Below, piece by piece: positions 11,400 through 22,385 of a stretch of 64,000 nt of DNA. How positions within the stretch are numbered: position 1 is the first letter of the stretch; each line of letters opens with the position of its first letter. Origin of the DNA: Triatoma infestans (taxonomy: Eukaryota; Arthropoda; Insecta; Hemiptera; Reduviidae); the NCBI GenBank assembly GCA_011037195.1, contig JAAEAF010004398.1, forward strand, positions 1 through 64,000. The letters are read 5' to 3'. The notes below the pieces were generated by a model. That model had not been told where the DNA came from. It did not search any database and was given only the letters and a program-made list of their open reading frames with translations. The translations under genes and the position numbers were made by a program.

Positions 11400-12400
11400 C
11401 CAAGATGGGGTGAGGAGCATGTGGTAAAACCGTAGGTCATGCTCAGGCGTTGCTTGTCCATGGCCGGGCCAGTGACGATTATAGTTTTTTTAAGTAGGGG
11501 ACTTGTTCTGTCTGCAAAATGGTACCACGGGCCCGTGAGCCAGCCCGGCAGTAGTTCTGACTCTGCGCTCATGAGCTGAGGAAGGGTTTCCTGGTGGTCG
11601 CGAGGTTTCAACAATGATGATAGTGCAGTCACAGTGTATCTGTTTTGTGGGAAGAAGTTGGTTCGGTTTGCCTTCGGAAATAGTTCCGCCCTCTTCCATT
11701 CGCTCACTAAAACTAGGCTGGGTTCATGAACAGTATGGTAATCGTTCTCTGTTGGACTGGTGCAATAAGTCTAGAAGGGGTTACAGGAGGCAGAGAAGAA
11801 GCCGTAGCATCCGCTTAGACAGTCCCTGGCCCTGTACCATTCTAGGCTTAGCAAGTAGTGGACTTGATCTCTCTCTAAGGACTGGTACCACGGGATCTTG
11901 AGCCAACCCTGCGAACTTCTGTCTCCGCCGCTCACGAGCCGAGTAAATGTTTCATGGTAGTCGAGGTTTCGACAATGATGATAGTAGAGTCTCAGTGTAT
12001 CTATCTGTTTTGTGGGAAGAAGTTGGTTCGGTTTGCCTTCGGAAATAGTTCCGCCCTCTTCCATTCGCTCACTAAAACTAGGATGGATCCATGAACTAGG
12101 ATGGCTGCGTGTTTGGTAACCGTTCTCTGTTGGAATGGTGCGGTAAGTCCAATAGGGCTTACAGGAGGCAGAGAAGAAGCCGTAGACCTAGCAAATAGTG
12201 GACTTGATCTCCCTCTAAAGACTGGTACCACAGGATCATGAGCCAACCCTACGGAGTTCCTGTCTCCACCGCTCACGAGTTGAGCTGTGACCACTACAAA
12301 AGTAGTGGTCGTAGTTTTTTGCAATGATGAAGGTAGCAGTCCCTTTTTGTCATTCTACGAGGAGAAGGCGTACTTGAGGTGTGCCTAGGGACTAGTTACC
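11400..12400. repeat. Tandem repeat, ~360-bp unit, about three copies
   Basis: The block gggaagaagttggttcggtt with gccttcggaaatagttccgc occurs at 11650 and 12015 (period 365). The block gtggacttgatct... followed by ggtaccac and gagcca occurs at about 11491, 11852 and 12190. It is GC-richer than its surroundings. The frames translate to repeated peptide on both strands but are interrupted and differ between units, so coding is not supported. Confidence 0.88.
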
Positions 12401-12840
12401 CAAGCATATATAGATTTTACTTCTCAACAACATTAATGGGTACATGGCTAAAAGTTTGAAGTTTAAATAGTATTGGTTAATATTATAGGTGTCTTAAAAT
12501 GGTGTAAAAGAAAGTTGTGTGTGAGTATTACACACCAGATTTACTTTATCCCCACCAACTGCAATGCTTTATTTACACAGATTCTGGTCAATAGTAAATA
12601 TATACATGTGTGTGTGTGTCTGCGTGTGTGAGTGGTACAAAAGAGCTCACTAATTTGATTCAGTAGAAAGTCTTGTTTACAAGGCCCTAAAACCTTGTCA
12701 AAAGGGACACCCTCCTCCCCCCACCTCTAACTTGGCAAACGTATTACCCAATCCTCAAACACGTTAGTGTGTTACCCAGGAGCCGAGCTGTTTTGGGGGG
12801 ATGGATCAGTGTTTTTTTTTTTTTCCTACTTCTAAATCTT
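12401..12840. other. Mixed sequence with an R 3' end at 12500-12545
   Basis: gtaaaagaaagttgtgtgtg, then attacacaccagat, is an R terminus in plus orientation. The rest (a TG-rich tract at 12608-12632 and a C-rich stretch at 12708-12722) shows no gene. Confidence 0.5.
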
Positions 12841-12939
12841 TTATACAAACATCCCATACAATCTATACTCTATTATATTTATGTATTTTTATTTTATTTA
12901 TTTTGATTCTTCAACAATTTTTTCTTTAAACTTTGTAGA

Positions 12940-13700
12940 CTAACTAAACATATAAATGCCTATCACTTTTATTTGATTTTTTTTTTTTTTACAGAATTAA
13001 GTTACAAAGTTAAGTTTTCCTTTAAAGTACCACTTAAGTTCATTGTATCGTTCAAAAGTCCAACAAAATATATTCATCCACAAAAGAAATGGGACATATT
13101 TGAGAAATGGGATTTTATTTACAGCATTGGCTCAAAAATGAAAAATCGTAGAAAGTTCAAGCCATGATATTCCCTTTTAGGTATCACCATGGGATCCCGA
13201 TAGTATGTTATCTATAAAAATTCCTCAACCAAATGTACCACACTTTAGGTAAAGTATTTTTTTACTTTTTTTTTTTGCAATTTTCTCAAAAATAGCTCCA
13301 ACGGATTTTCTTTAAACTTTTGTCATATCAACTACACATACAAAGAGCTACAAGTTTTATTTCAAGCATTTTTCTGGGAAAAATTCATTTAAGAGTACTT
13401 TTAAGGGTATGTGTGTTGGGTTTAGGTTTTCCTCTAAAGTGGGTATCTCTGTTTATTACACAATTCTATCAGCTAAATAATATGAATTAGAATAAAATAT
13501 GTTGTTGCAATTCCAGAGTTTGAAGAAAATTCGGATGGCCAAAATTGCGTTTTTTATTGCATAAGTATTATTTTTTTTTTCAATTTTTCTATTTTCTCTA
13601 AAAACGGCTCCAACGATTTTCTATAACCATAGTATGTGAACTACACATATAAAGTGTAACAACTTTTGGTATTTTATCCGTCTTAGTATGCATATTCATT
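12940..13700 (+). repeat. R/R2 repeat, internally decayed
   Basis: It contains tatcactttt-atttga (R2) at 12960, then the R series: ggtatcaccatgggatccc (13181), cggattttctttaaac (13304), attacacaattctatcag (13455) and cggatggccaaaattgcg (13531). Plus orientation. Confidence 0.8.
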
Positions 13701-13845
13701 TGATTCCTATAATGGGTATGATGAAGGAGAGAAAATGATTTGGATCAGATTAATAAACTAGATTTAGCTGAACACTGTATAATGTAAAAAGTGACATTGA
13801 CTGCCTAGACTTTACACTAAAATAACAGAGAATGGTAGAGAGGTA

Positions 13846-14185
13846 AAGAGTAAGGTAGATGACACGATGTGACTGCTGAATGAACTCTGCCCTGTATCTC
13901 CCGTCGCTGTATTTAAGCAGTTTCTCCACTCTAGCCCGAGAGAGTGGTCCTGTCACTTTTGTCTCTCTCTCTCTCTCTGGTATGGATCTCTCACTTAGAA
14001 TCCTATTACATCATAAGAGTAAGGTAGATGACACGATATGACTGCTGAATGAACTCTGCCCTACATCTCTCATATATCTCCCGTCGCTGTATATAAGCAG
14101 TTTCTCCCACTCTAATGGAAGAGAGTGGTCCTGTCATGTTTGTCTCTCTCTCTCTCTCTCTCTCTGTGCTATGGATCCCTCTTTT
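13846..14185. repeat. Tandem duplication (169-bp period) with CT microsatellites
   Basis: aagagtaaggtagatgacac starts at 13846 and 14015. Both copies contain gactgctgaatgaactctgc, gagagtggtcctgtca and a (CT)n tract (about 13962-13978 and 14143-14166). The copies differ by small indels. Confidence 0.88.
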
Positions 14186-14195
14186 AGGATCCTAT

Positions 14196-14545
14196 TACAG
14201 TTCCTGACTGGTTTCGGATTTTCATCCATAGTCAGAGCAAATTCACCAAGAACGTATTCACTATACGTTATTGGTTTGATGATTGTACGTATATATGCGC
14301 AGACGTTTATAAGGTTATGTTACTATGTGTATGTGTGTGTGTGTTTAATGACAAAATGGAATTAAACACATACACACACATATAGTAACATAACCTTATA
14401 ACCTCCACACACACATATATACAATCATCAAACCAACAAGTGTGAGTGTAACAGAAATATTATGTTGAAGTGAACTCTCTAAACAAACTTGGTGAATTTT
14501 TTCTGACTATGGATGAAAATCCAAAACCGGTCAGGAACCAAAATG
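14196..14545. mobile_element. Family D hairpin element with relic hammerhead-like core
   Basis: Inverted arms: cctgactggtttcggatttt at the left and aaaatccaaaaccggtcagg at the right; inner arms ataaggttatgttactatgt and its complement. Each arm reads CTGACTA, then a perfect stem II GGAT-GAAA-ATCC, then GAAAC or AAAAC and a CCGGTC-like block. The core is CTGACTA rather than CTGANGA and stem I is not evident, so activity is doubtful. A one-arm relic lies at 41950-41985. Confidence 0.65.
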
Positions 14546-14725
14546 AATATGCATGCTACAACGTATAAATTACCAGATGTTATCCAGCATTGCAGAACTA
14601 TCCATATATTCAGCTACAACTTTTATTTGATACATTTCTCTGGGTAAAGTCATTTGGGTGGCTTTTGGGGGAGAGTTAAGGGTTATATTTTCCTCTAAAA
14701 TGCCTATCAATTAATTAGAAATAAA

Positions 14726-15165
14726 TAGTTGTTGTGATTGGTTCTCTCAGGGCTGGAAAGGCACCAGAGATATTGTCCATGATGCCCTGCTTCTTTGAGT
14801 CATCGTCCGTTTCCCGGGCGTTCGCCCATCATCAGGATGCTTTTGGTCAAACAGAGTGATAACATAGAGCTGTAGAATGCTAAACCTCAGCTGATTGATG
14901 ATGATAAAGATTCTCGAGCGATTAACATTTTTTTTAATTTTATCCCTGAAGAAGACATAAATTTGTCGAAACGTTTGAAAACTTTTAAAAAAATTGTAAT
15001 TTTTATTGACCGCTCTTCGAAATCTCCTGCAGTTATATGCTCTGTGCAAATATATGTTATCACACTGTTTGACAAAAAGTATCCTGATGATGTGGCGAAC
15101 GCCTGGAAACCGATCATTGTCCACAAAAAGAAGCAGGCTATCATGGAAAATATCTCTGACGGGAA
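14726..15165. mobile_element. Family A hairpin element A3, itself carrying a nested family C element
   Basis: The left arm begins gttgttgtgattggttctc and contains a minus-strand core at 14797-14842: stem I GCATC/GATG, CTGATGA, stem II GGGC/GCCC, then two extra G before GAAAC. The right arm resumes at about 15045 (atatgctctgtgcaaatata) with a plus core at 15079-15122 (CTGATGA, GGAAAC). The 150 bp between (about 14890-15040) is not family A and holds the C1 ribozyme motif. Confidence 0.85.
14938..14985 (+). ncRNA. Hammerhead ribozyme motif (C1)
   Basis: CTGAAGA (14946-14952), A, stem II GACA-TAAATT-TGTC, GAAA (14968-14971), stem III palindrome ACGT, then T at the cleavage position. Stem II is a perfect 4-bp helix. 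Stem I is A/T-rich and weak. It is nested between the arms of A3. Confidence 0.65.
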
Positions 15166-15875
15166 ATAAATAGATTGCCATAATTTCCGAGTGCGATTTT
15201 CTCCATAAAAATACCGGACGAATTTCATTAAATTTGATATATTAACCATAAAAGTTTGTCAGTTAAAAATTACTTAATTTGCTTTGTGAGAAATTCATGT
15301 GAGTGTTTCAAGCCAGATTTTTTGTTTTCTCTGAAAAAAGTTGATATTTAGTAAACAGTCCACATAGGTTCCTTTTTTTTTTTTTTAATTTAATTTTATT
15401 CCCCGGATTCTCTATGGCTATATGGGGTTTTGTAACTGGGGTAATTTGTAGTATAAAGGAGATTAGTTAAATGGTAAACAAGGCGGAAGATAAAGTATTT
15501 AAAGCTTGGTGGCGGGTGGCGGGCGGCTGAAGGATGGATACTGCCAGCCCCCAGCCTGGTAGTAGTTTGGGTCTGCATGAATAGGGGACGGTGGCTGGAC
15601 TCAATCATTGAACACACTTAACTTACAAGGGAACCCAGGATCCCGTGGGTCTAGTTAGTACCCATGTCTTTTTGGACATCTAATAAATATCTAAAACTTT
15701 CTCTATTTTTTCCCTCACATTATTCCGTTTAGCACCTGGTGTGAAACACTCACATAAATTGTTTCTTACACCCCTTAATACAATAATGTGACATCCCATA
15801 CGTATACAAGATAATAAGCCTGTAGAAATATAATTAGTATATTGTAGTCCAAAATATAGTTCCAATAATAATAAA

Positions 15876-16065
15876 TCAACCACAAAAATATTTCAGTAAA
15901 GTCGCGTAGTACTGGTTTGATGGATTTTGTCCAAAATCTTCCATGTCTGTTGCGGTGGTAGCATCAAACAAGGCTAAACAAGTTTGACGTTCTTGTGAAT
16001 TTTCGTTTTTTAAGCATATTCTGTTCATAAGTTTCCCAAAAACTTGTGATTTCCTCTTTCTATTC
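15876..16065 (-). CDS. Putative terminal coding exon, unknown product
   Basis: On the minus strand an acceptor-like tttatttattactag precedes an open frame from 16065 to a TGA at 15876-15878. One nucleotide belongs to a split codon; the remaining 63 codons include the stop. The peptide begins NRKRKSQVFGKLMNRI and ends NQYYATLLKYFCG; it is a mixed, globular-looking sequence rather than low complexity, and has no methionine start of its own. I do not recognise the family. It could be a host exon or the end of a decayed transposon protein. No upstream partner exon was identified with confidence. Confidence 0.4.
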
Positions 16066-16097
16066 CTAGTAATAAATAAATAAAGTATATTTTGTAG

Positions 16098-16150
16098 AGT
16101 CTGTGAGAGAGTGGAGGAAACACCTATCCGTCTTATGACAAAGATTGCCT
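16098..16150 (+). pseudogene. LINE L3 C-terminal scrap (upstream half)
   Basis: The frame gives VEETPIRLMT, matching TEEKTPIHLMTDC of the L3 copy at 49345-49380 (histidine/cysteine knuckle region after RNase H). It breaks off after about 50 bp; the following part of the same LINE reappears at 17530, so about 1.4 kb may have inserted. Confidence 0.5.
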
Positions 16151-17529
16151 TGTGTGGAATATTTACTGGGAATTATTCCACTTGCTAAAGATTGGGATTC
16201 AGGTGCGCGGGGTAATAAGAATAAGTTCCGTATTTTTCTTTTGAACTGTGCATTTATTTCCGTCACTCACGTAAATTACAGTGATAACCCGATTCCTGGT
16301 CTTCAGCGGGCAACGTTGTTGTGCAACGCACTGGTAATGGCCTGGATAGTGATGTAAATCACAAGCAAATCCTAGGTACTGGCGTCTGAAGCTATGGATG
16401 CGAGAACAAGCCCCACGATCCAGCTTCTAATCAATGGAGGACCAGCTCTAAACAAAGAATAGAGCAATGTTAATAAAAGAAAATACATCTTTATGAATCA
16501 CTACAAAAAAATAATGTATTTAAAATGCCACAATGTCTTGTAATAAGTTGAACAATTCCAATTAAGGATCATATGACAAAGTTATACACCCTTGAGATAG
16601 GTGCTGGCAGAAGTTAATGTAGCACATGCAAAAAGAGTTTAGTTAACCAAAAGAAATACCTGGATGTGGATTCCCAGGGCACGAGAAGTGAGATAAAAGT
16701 GCTATATCTGACTGGCCACACTGTTGAATAAGGCACTGTGTCATTCAGCTATTAAATTCAACTGGTACTAGTTCCTTAAATGAGTTTATACAAAAGATTA
16801 AATAATGAATTACACTGGGCTTGAAGTTGTCAGTGATGCAAATGGGATCGTTCCAATTGAGTTGAAGATTACAGTAATGTATGCAATATTGTAAAATGCT
16901 TCTTTAAGGTTGCCAAGTCCTCAGCTAGTGAAGCAAGAATGTTAAAATAGATATTGGCAATAATAATAATAATTAGAGGAAATTAGGATGGAAAGGGCCA
17001 AATAACTGTTCTCACCACCAACCTTGGCGTTCCAATCTAATAAAGAATCAATTGCGAAGTTGCAATATCTCCTCTTGAAGGTATTTGTGATGAGATGTCT
17101 TCAATAAAATTAGATTCAGTTGTGAGAATTAGCTGCTTGGAGCTGTAATAAAGAGTGATGTTCCGGTGGAGAAAAAGCAAGTGCTGAGTATTCAAGGATG
17201 GGCGTCACTGGCGGAGGCAAAAAAACAAGTAGGTACCGCCTTAGCTGCACTTGAAACAACTAAAGTTTACTGAGAGTGGTGCAGCCCTATTAGCGCTGCG
17301 CGGCTTCTAGATCAGGAGCATGTTAGACATACATGATCCTCTATAATGCCGTATTTGCAAGGCACTAATTGTAATGTAGTGTAAAAATAAAAAAATAGCA
17401 TGAATTCTCATATAATAGAAATAAGAACATAGACTGATCAACCGTGGACCAGTCAGATTCAAATACAGTAGGGGGGGGGGCTCCCACACTAATTGTCCCC
17501 GCCGTTATCAATTCGCGTAGAAATACGTA
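16151..17529. other. Unassigned 1.4 kb, possibly an insertion splitting L3
   Basis: No frame of note. A piece at 16985-17060 (gatggaaagggccaaataac, ccttggcgttccaatct) matches the Tc1-like element at 20150-20220, so part is transposon-derived. There is a G run at 17471-17480. The rest is not recognised. Confidence 0.4.
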
Positions 17530-17790
17530 ACCACGGGTTGTGCGAAATTAGTTCAGGGCCTTTGGTCGGACAGGAGTCTATTGAAGAGCTTAGCTATTTC
17601 TTCCCCTTAAGGTATTGCGTCCGACATCCATGTTCGGACGGCGTGATTCCATCGATGGAAGACCCATGTTCTGAAGTTTGTTTCTAGACCGCGGTTTGTT
17701 GATGTTGTTCTTGTGTAGCTTTATGGGGGCCCAGTGAGTACGTTGGATAGCGTTGGGTTTGGCCTCTCCCCAGCTTGAAAAGTATAATTC
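17530..17790 (+). pseudogene. LINE L3 3' end
   Basis: cagggcctttggtcggacag, ttcttccccttaagg, the tail phrase tgggggcccagtgagtacgt and gcgttgggtttggcctctcc match, in order, the 3' part of the L3 copies at 49410-49615 and 62200-62390. It encodes only a broken C-terminus plus the 3' untranslated tail. Confidence 0.75.
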
Positions 17791-17827
17791 TAATTGTCAA
17801 CTATATCGAGTGTTATCTATCACGGTT

Positions 17828-18087
17828 GAGTTTCCCTGCGTCCAAAAAAGGTGTTTTTTTTTGTTTTTTAATGGTCCCTGTATGTGTATGGTGACAGCCA
17901 TACCTCAAATCAAACTATCACAGGAAACGTTGAACTTGATATTCCTTTAATGTATCACCATGGATCCGGACAGTAAGTTATCTGGCAAATTCATTCAACC
18001 AAAAAATGCACTTTACCAATTTTTTGTTTTTCTACTTTTTTCCGATTATGTCAGAAAATGGCTAAACGATTTTCATTAAACGTGGCT
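17828..18087 (+). repeat. R repeat, upstream half
   Basis: Phrases gagtttccctgcgtccaaaa, atgtatcaccatggatccgg and aagttatctggcaaattcat are R. The copy is split by the minisatellite and U1; its remainder is at 19155-19370. Confidence 0.75.
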
Positions 18088-18845
18088 ACTTGGTATCGTG
18101 TGCGCTCTACCACAGATTCTGTTGAGATGCACTTACATCCTGAGTTTGGTATATTATGCACTACACCTAACTGATTCTGGTATAATCTGCACTTGCCTCA
18201 TGGTCCCTCTATAGTGTGCGCTCTACCACATCATGATTCTGTTAAATCATGCACTCCTACCGTCCTGATTCTGGTATAGTACGCACTATACCGTCATGAT
18301 TCGGTATAGTGATGCACTCTGCCTCATGATTCTGTAAAATGGGCGCCCTCTACTGTCATGCTTCTGGTATAGTGTCAGTCTACCGTCATGATTCCTGGTA
18401 TAATGGCGCTCGACCCGTCATGATTCTGGTATAGGGGCGCTCTACGTCATGATTCGGTATAGTGCCGCTCTACCGTCATGATTCTGGTATAGTGTGCTCC
18501 TCTACCGTCATGATTCTGTATAGGCGCGCTTCTACCGTCATGATTCTGGTAAGTTTGGCGCTCTACCGTCCATGATTCTGGTATAGTGTGCGCTCCTAGC
18601 TGTCATGATTCTGTATGTGTTGCGCTCTAGGCATGTTCTGGTATAAGGTGCGCTCTACCGTCATGTTCGGGTTTAGGTGTGTCGGCTCTACCGTCATGGA
18701 TTCTGGGATAGTGTGCGCTCTACCTGTCATGATTCTGGTATAGTGTGCGCTCTGGTATAGTGTGCGCTCTACCGTCATGATTCTGGTATAGTGGCGCTCT
18801 ACCGTCATGATTCTGGTATAGTGGCGCTCTACCGGCACGGTTCTG
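18088..18845. repeat. Minisatellite, ~30-bp unit, ~25 copies
   Basis: The unit is approximately ctaccgtcatgattctggta followed by tagtgtgcgct. Copies vary by single-base indels (gtggcgctc, gtgtgcgctcctc). Spacing is mostly 27-32 bp. Minus-strand frames give reiterated VERTLYQNHDS-type peptide, which is a by-product of the repeat. Confidence 0.93.
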
Positions 18846-18879
18846 ACACTCAACCTCAAAAATTAAAATTAAAACTATT

Positions 18880-19125
18880 ATTTCTAAAATATTTATTAGA
18901 ATGGTTGAACTTTACTGATGGTCGTCCTTCATGGCGGCAAGCTCGTGAAAATGGGACAGTGATCCACTTATTTTCAAGTTTGGCCCGGCTAAGGGTTTTG
19001 GGGGGGACGGGGGTAAGAAGAACGGAGTCCCCCCCACCGCCCGTAAAAGAGATTACTGAAGGTATTACACTGGTAAGATTATACTTACTAGAGTAGAGCA
19101 CATATTTTATACAGTAGATATCATG
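18880..19125 (+). repeat. Repeat U1, copy 2
   Basis: Ordered match to 9036-9275 (ggttgaactttactg, cttattttcaagtttgg, a G-run, tactagagtagagcacatat). It lies immediately after the minisatellite, and copy 1 similarly lies within 1 kb of decayed minisatellite, so the two may have moved together. Confidence 0.65.
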
Positions 19126-19154
19126 AGCGTTGGTACAGCGCGCACTATCCCAGT

Positions 19155-19372
19155 ACTTAAACTTTTGATATCAACTACACATATAAAGATCTACAACTTT
19201 TATTTGAAATATTTCTCTGGGAATATTCATTAAAGCTCATTTTTGGGTGAGATGTTGGGTTAGGTTTTCCTAAATGCTATTTCAGTTTATTACACAATTC
19301 TATCATCTAAATAATATTAATTGGAATTAAATATGTTGTTGAAATTCCCGAGTTTGAAGAAAAATCAATTGA
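19155..19372 (+). repeat. R repeat, downstream half
   Basis: acacatataaagatctacaa, gaaatatttctctgggaat and attacacaattctatcatct are R phrases in plus orientation, continuing the copy broken at 18087. Confidence 0.75.
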
Positions 19373-19489
19373 TAAAAACTACGACTATAATTGAACAGGT
19401 TTTTCTATGATTTCCATGTCAATAAAAACACCAACACGTTTCACTAAACTAAATTCAAAAACACTATTTCATAAGGTCTCTTAACAGAA

Positions 19490-19645
19490 TACCAAGTTCG
19501 AGCTTCCTGTGACTTACCGTTTTTGAGGTATTCAGGGGATCCCAAAACAAATATTTCCCGTGAAAATTTTAATTACGAAAATCTTGCACCATCGCAATAC
19601 TTCCTCTTATTAGGAGTAAGACGGAGTAAATATCAACGGCAGAAA
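19490..19645 (-). repeat. R repeat 5' end, minus orientation
   Basis: tccc-aaaacaaatatttccc, then atacttcctcttattaggag with aagacggagtaa, is the R start read backwards. Confidence 0.75.
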
Positions 19646-20218
19646 ACTTCCGGTCTGATCTCGTTTTCACCAGTTATTTTGTTTTGGGCGATTAAATAGT
19701 TCAATATTTTTAGAGTGTTTGACTTTGTACATTACACTTGTGGTATTAAACAAAAATTAAATAAATCAAAAAAATGTTTACGCAGTTTGTGTTCATTTAT
19801 CATCAATTTCTTTAGCTTGTCCCTTAACTAAGAAAATTAAAAAATTAAAAATTCGAATTTCAAAATGCCTCTTAGTGCCGAGGATGTAGCACTTATTGAT
19901 GACGGCCACTCCATCAAATATGCTATTGGTGTTCCCTATCAAACTCTGCGATATGCAGTGGCAGCGTTACAGAGAAACAGACTCATACTCAAGAAGGCCA
20001 GGCTCAGGGCGTCCAAAGGCCACTGAACTGTGTGGGACGACCGTTTTTTTTTTGACATTGACAGTTTTACGAAATCTGTCATCTGACAGCTGTTGAAGTA
20101 GTTCATCGCCTCCAAGAAATTTGAGGTTTTCAGATCTCTGGATAGTATGATGGGAAAGGACCAAATAACTGTTCTTACGTACCAGCCTTGGCGTCCCAAC
20201 CTGATAAAGAATTGATAG

Positions 20219-20465
20219 CAGCTCACTGTCAGATTGAATTATTACACAAGTTCGAAGGAGATTGAATGAGCAAGGTTTGAATGAACAACAAGAGGGATTA
20301 GCTCAGTGGTAGCGCGCTCGATTAGCAACGCGGAGGACCCGGGTTCAACTTCAGCTGCTGCCCTTATACATTTTTTTTCCTAGGAGCCTGTTACAGCTCA
20401 CTGTCCGATAATTCTAGATTGAATTATTACACAAGTTCGAAGGAGATTGAATGAGCAAGGTTTGA
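20219..20465. repeat. ~60-bp direct duplication flanking a SINE
   Basis: agattgaattattacacaag followed by ttcgaaggagattgaatgag and caaggtttga occurs at 20231-20281 and again at 20412-20465. The SINE sits between, so transposase sequence is repeated on both sides over a length far above normal target duplications. Confidence 0.8.
20288..20395 (+). mobile_element. tRNA-derived SINE S1, 3' truncated
   Basis: The head gggattagctcagtggtagc is a tRNA A-box region, and gacccgggttcaac is a B-box variant. It is followed by the S1 core start cctaggagcctgttacag. It is not a functional tRNA gene: the acceptor arm does not pair and the T-arm is altered. Confidence 0.8.
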
Positions 20466-21189
20466 TGGCTTTTCGCCTCCCCCCCCCCACGCACAAGAGG
20501 GCCAGAACAAACCAGGGAACATCGAATTTCCTTGTCTTGAGTTTGCTCAACACAGTTTACATCAATTAAACTATTAAGCAGTGGGCAAGTTTATTGTTTA
20601 CTGACGAGTCCCGATTTGCCTTAAAGTCTCCAGACGGCCCTGATCGAGTGTGGAGGTGAAGAGGTGAGAGATTTTGCTCAGTGCAAGTTTGTTCTCACTA
20701 GGTCTTTCCAACCAAGGCTCTCTGATGGTTTGGGCAGGTATCAGTTTACAAAGATGTACGGAGTTGGTGATCGTTCGTGGAGGTTCAATGAACTGTTACT
20801 CCGGTATTTGGCGGATATACTGCAAGTACATGTGGCCCCAATCATGACGGAGATAGATGAGGACTTGTGCTAAAATGCATGATAACGCTCGTCCTTATAC
20901 AGCCCGCATAGTGCAAACCTTTCTTAATAATCATAATATTGACTTCCTAAGCTGGCCTGCCCGTTCTCCTGACTTAAATCCCATAGAGCAACTGTGGGAT
21001 GCTTGGAAGACAAAAAAGCTCGGAATATCCTTCCTTGGGACGCTTCAGAACCTAGAAAGGGCACTTCAAGAACGAATGGCCTTTAATATCACAAACCGAA
21101 ATTTCCCACTTGATTCAAAGCTGTGCTGAGACGCGTAGAAGCTGTGATAAAGTCAAGAGGAGGTAATACTCCGGTATTAGTACCATCTC

Positions 21190-21835
21190 ACTAAAAAATA
21201 ATATAATCCTATTTATGTGTTTTATTTAAAAAAAAAAATCGGTAAACGTTATGAACAGATAAAAATTATTTTAAAAAAATTGCAAACTATACATAGAAAT
21301 ACTAAATTTTTCAAGTGGCCGGGATTTTTTTGCCGGGTAAGTGAATATATACAGCGAAGTATATTCAGTGTAATGATAAACATGGGTTGCCTTTGTTTAA
21401 TATATTTAACTGTCCCGCTGTAGTATGACCCAAATAGTTTGGCGACACACAGCAGTAAGCCCTCCCGGACACTGTATGTAATCTACAGAATACTGTGGTT
21501 ATGTACAAATAAATCTGTGTTTATATAGGAAAGGCTACGCCCTCACACCCTATTTATCCGGTAAACAAACCTCCATCCCATCCCCCCCCCCCACTCGCAA
21601 AACACAACACAGCCAAAAGCTCCCCACCATAGAATCAACACTCTGTGTGCGTGTTTAAACCGTTGATCCCTTCCTTCCGCTATTAAAACACATATATAAC
21701 CTCATAACCAAAACCAATTTTGATACACAACTAAATAAATTTCCCAGTCAGTGGTTGCTATCAACTTCCTGTTTAAACACATAAATTAATCTGACAAATT
21801 CCAGTAATTTATTTATTACTTTCCATTACTACCAG
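21190..21835. other. No gene recognised
   Basis: AT-rich sequence with a poly-A tract at 21229, a C-run at 21583-21592 and short repeats. It may contain the transposon's right end, but no inverted partner was identified. Confidence 0.4.
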
Positions 21836-22385
21836 TTAGAAGGAAGTAGGGTAATCTTGTCAAACTGTCGATATCACGTATTTAGTAGGAAATACACGTT
21901 TTCAAGTCCCTAGGGACACCCCACCCAAAACAAAAAAATGGTTTTTAGAAAATAGTTTGCGAACAGCATAGATCAAAAATGAAAAAATATCAAACGCCAC
22001 ATTAAAGTTCAAACTTGATATTCCCGTTTAGGTATCCATCATGGGATCCGGACCAATAAAGTTATCTATCAAAATTTTATCAATTACAGAAAGTTCAAAG
22101 ACCTACAACTTTTATTTTTTAACATTTCTCCCGGTGGAAACTTCATTTAAGGACAATTTTAGTGTGTGGATAGGGGTCCCCTAAAGTGCTATTTCAGTTT
22201 ATTACACGAATTCTATATTATCTAAATAATATTAATTCGAATTAAATATGTTGTTAAAAGTCTTAATTTGAAGAAAATCAGATGGCCGAAAGTGTGTTTT
22301 TGACTGAAAAGTATTTTTCAGTTTTCTGGTATTTTCTCTCCCTAAAAGAAAAGGCTCTAACGATTTTCTTTAAACTAAGTATCTA

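Larger units (their letters stand above)
14580..15330 (+). repeat. R repeat interrupted by A3
   Basis: R phrases run from 14600 (cagctacaacttttatttga) to 14725 and resume at 15166 (aaataaatagattgccat), ending in gagaaattcatgtgagtgtt and ttcaagccagatttttt. The A3 insertion (14726-15165) interrupts it. Confidence 0.8.
19865..21187 (+). pseudogene. Tc1-like DDE transposase, decayed
   Basis: Successive plus-strand frames give a helix-turn-helix N-terminus (MPLSAEDVALIDDG, then RRPGSGRPKATE), a first catalytic-aspartate motif FTDESRFALKSP at about 20596-20640, a second in HDNARPYTARIVQTF at 20877-20925, and the third-residue motif WPARSPDLNPIEQLWD near 20955-21002. It ends with RRVEAVIKSRGG and a stop near 21190. 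All three acidic motifs survive, but frameshifts, stops and a SINE insertion (20290-20395) kill it. This is the DD34D/E Tc1 arrangement by motif order. Clear terminal inverted repeats were not found by eye. A relative lies at 39725-40235 on the other strand. Confidence 0.85.

Noticed and set aside
14196..14545. Family D as active hammerheads
   Set aside because: The core reads CTGACTA, not CTGANGA, and stem I does not form; kept only as a possible relic.
18596..18859. Repetitive protein VERTLYQ...
   Set aside because: It is the minus-strand reading of a minisatellite; unit indels shift the frame.
20288..20366. tRNA gene at the tRNA-like head
   Set aside because: A- and B-box-like sequence is present but the acceptor stem does not pair, and the same head recurs with SINE core and tail; it is a SINE promoter.
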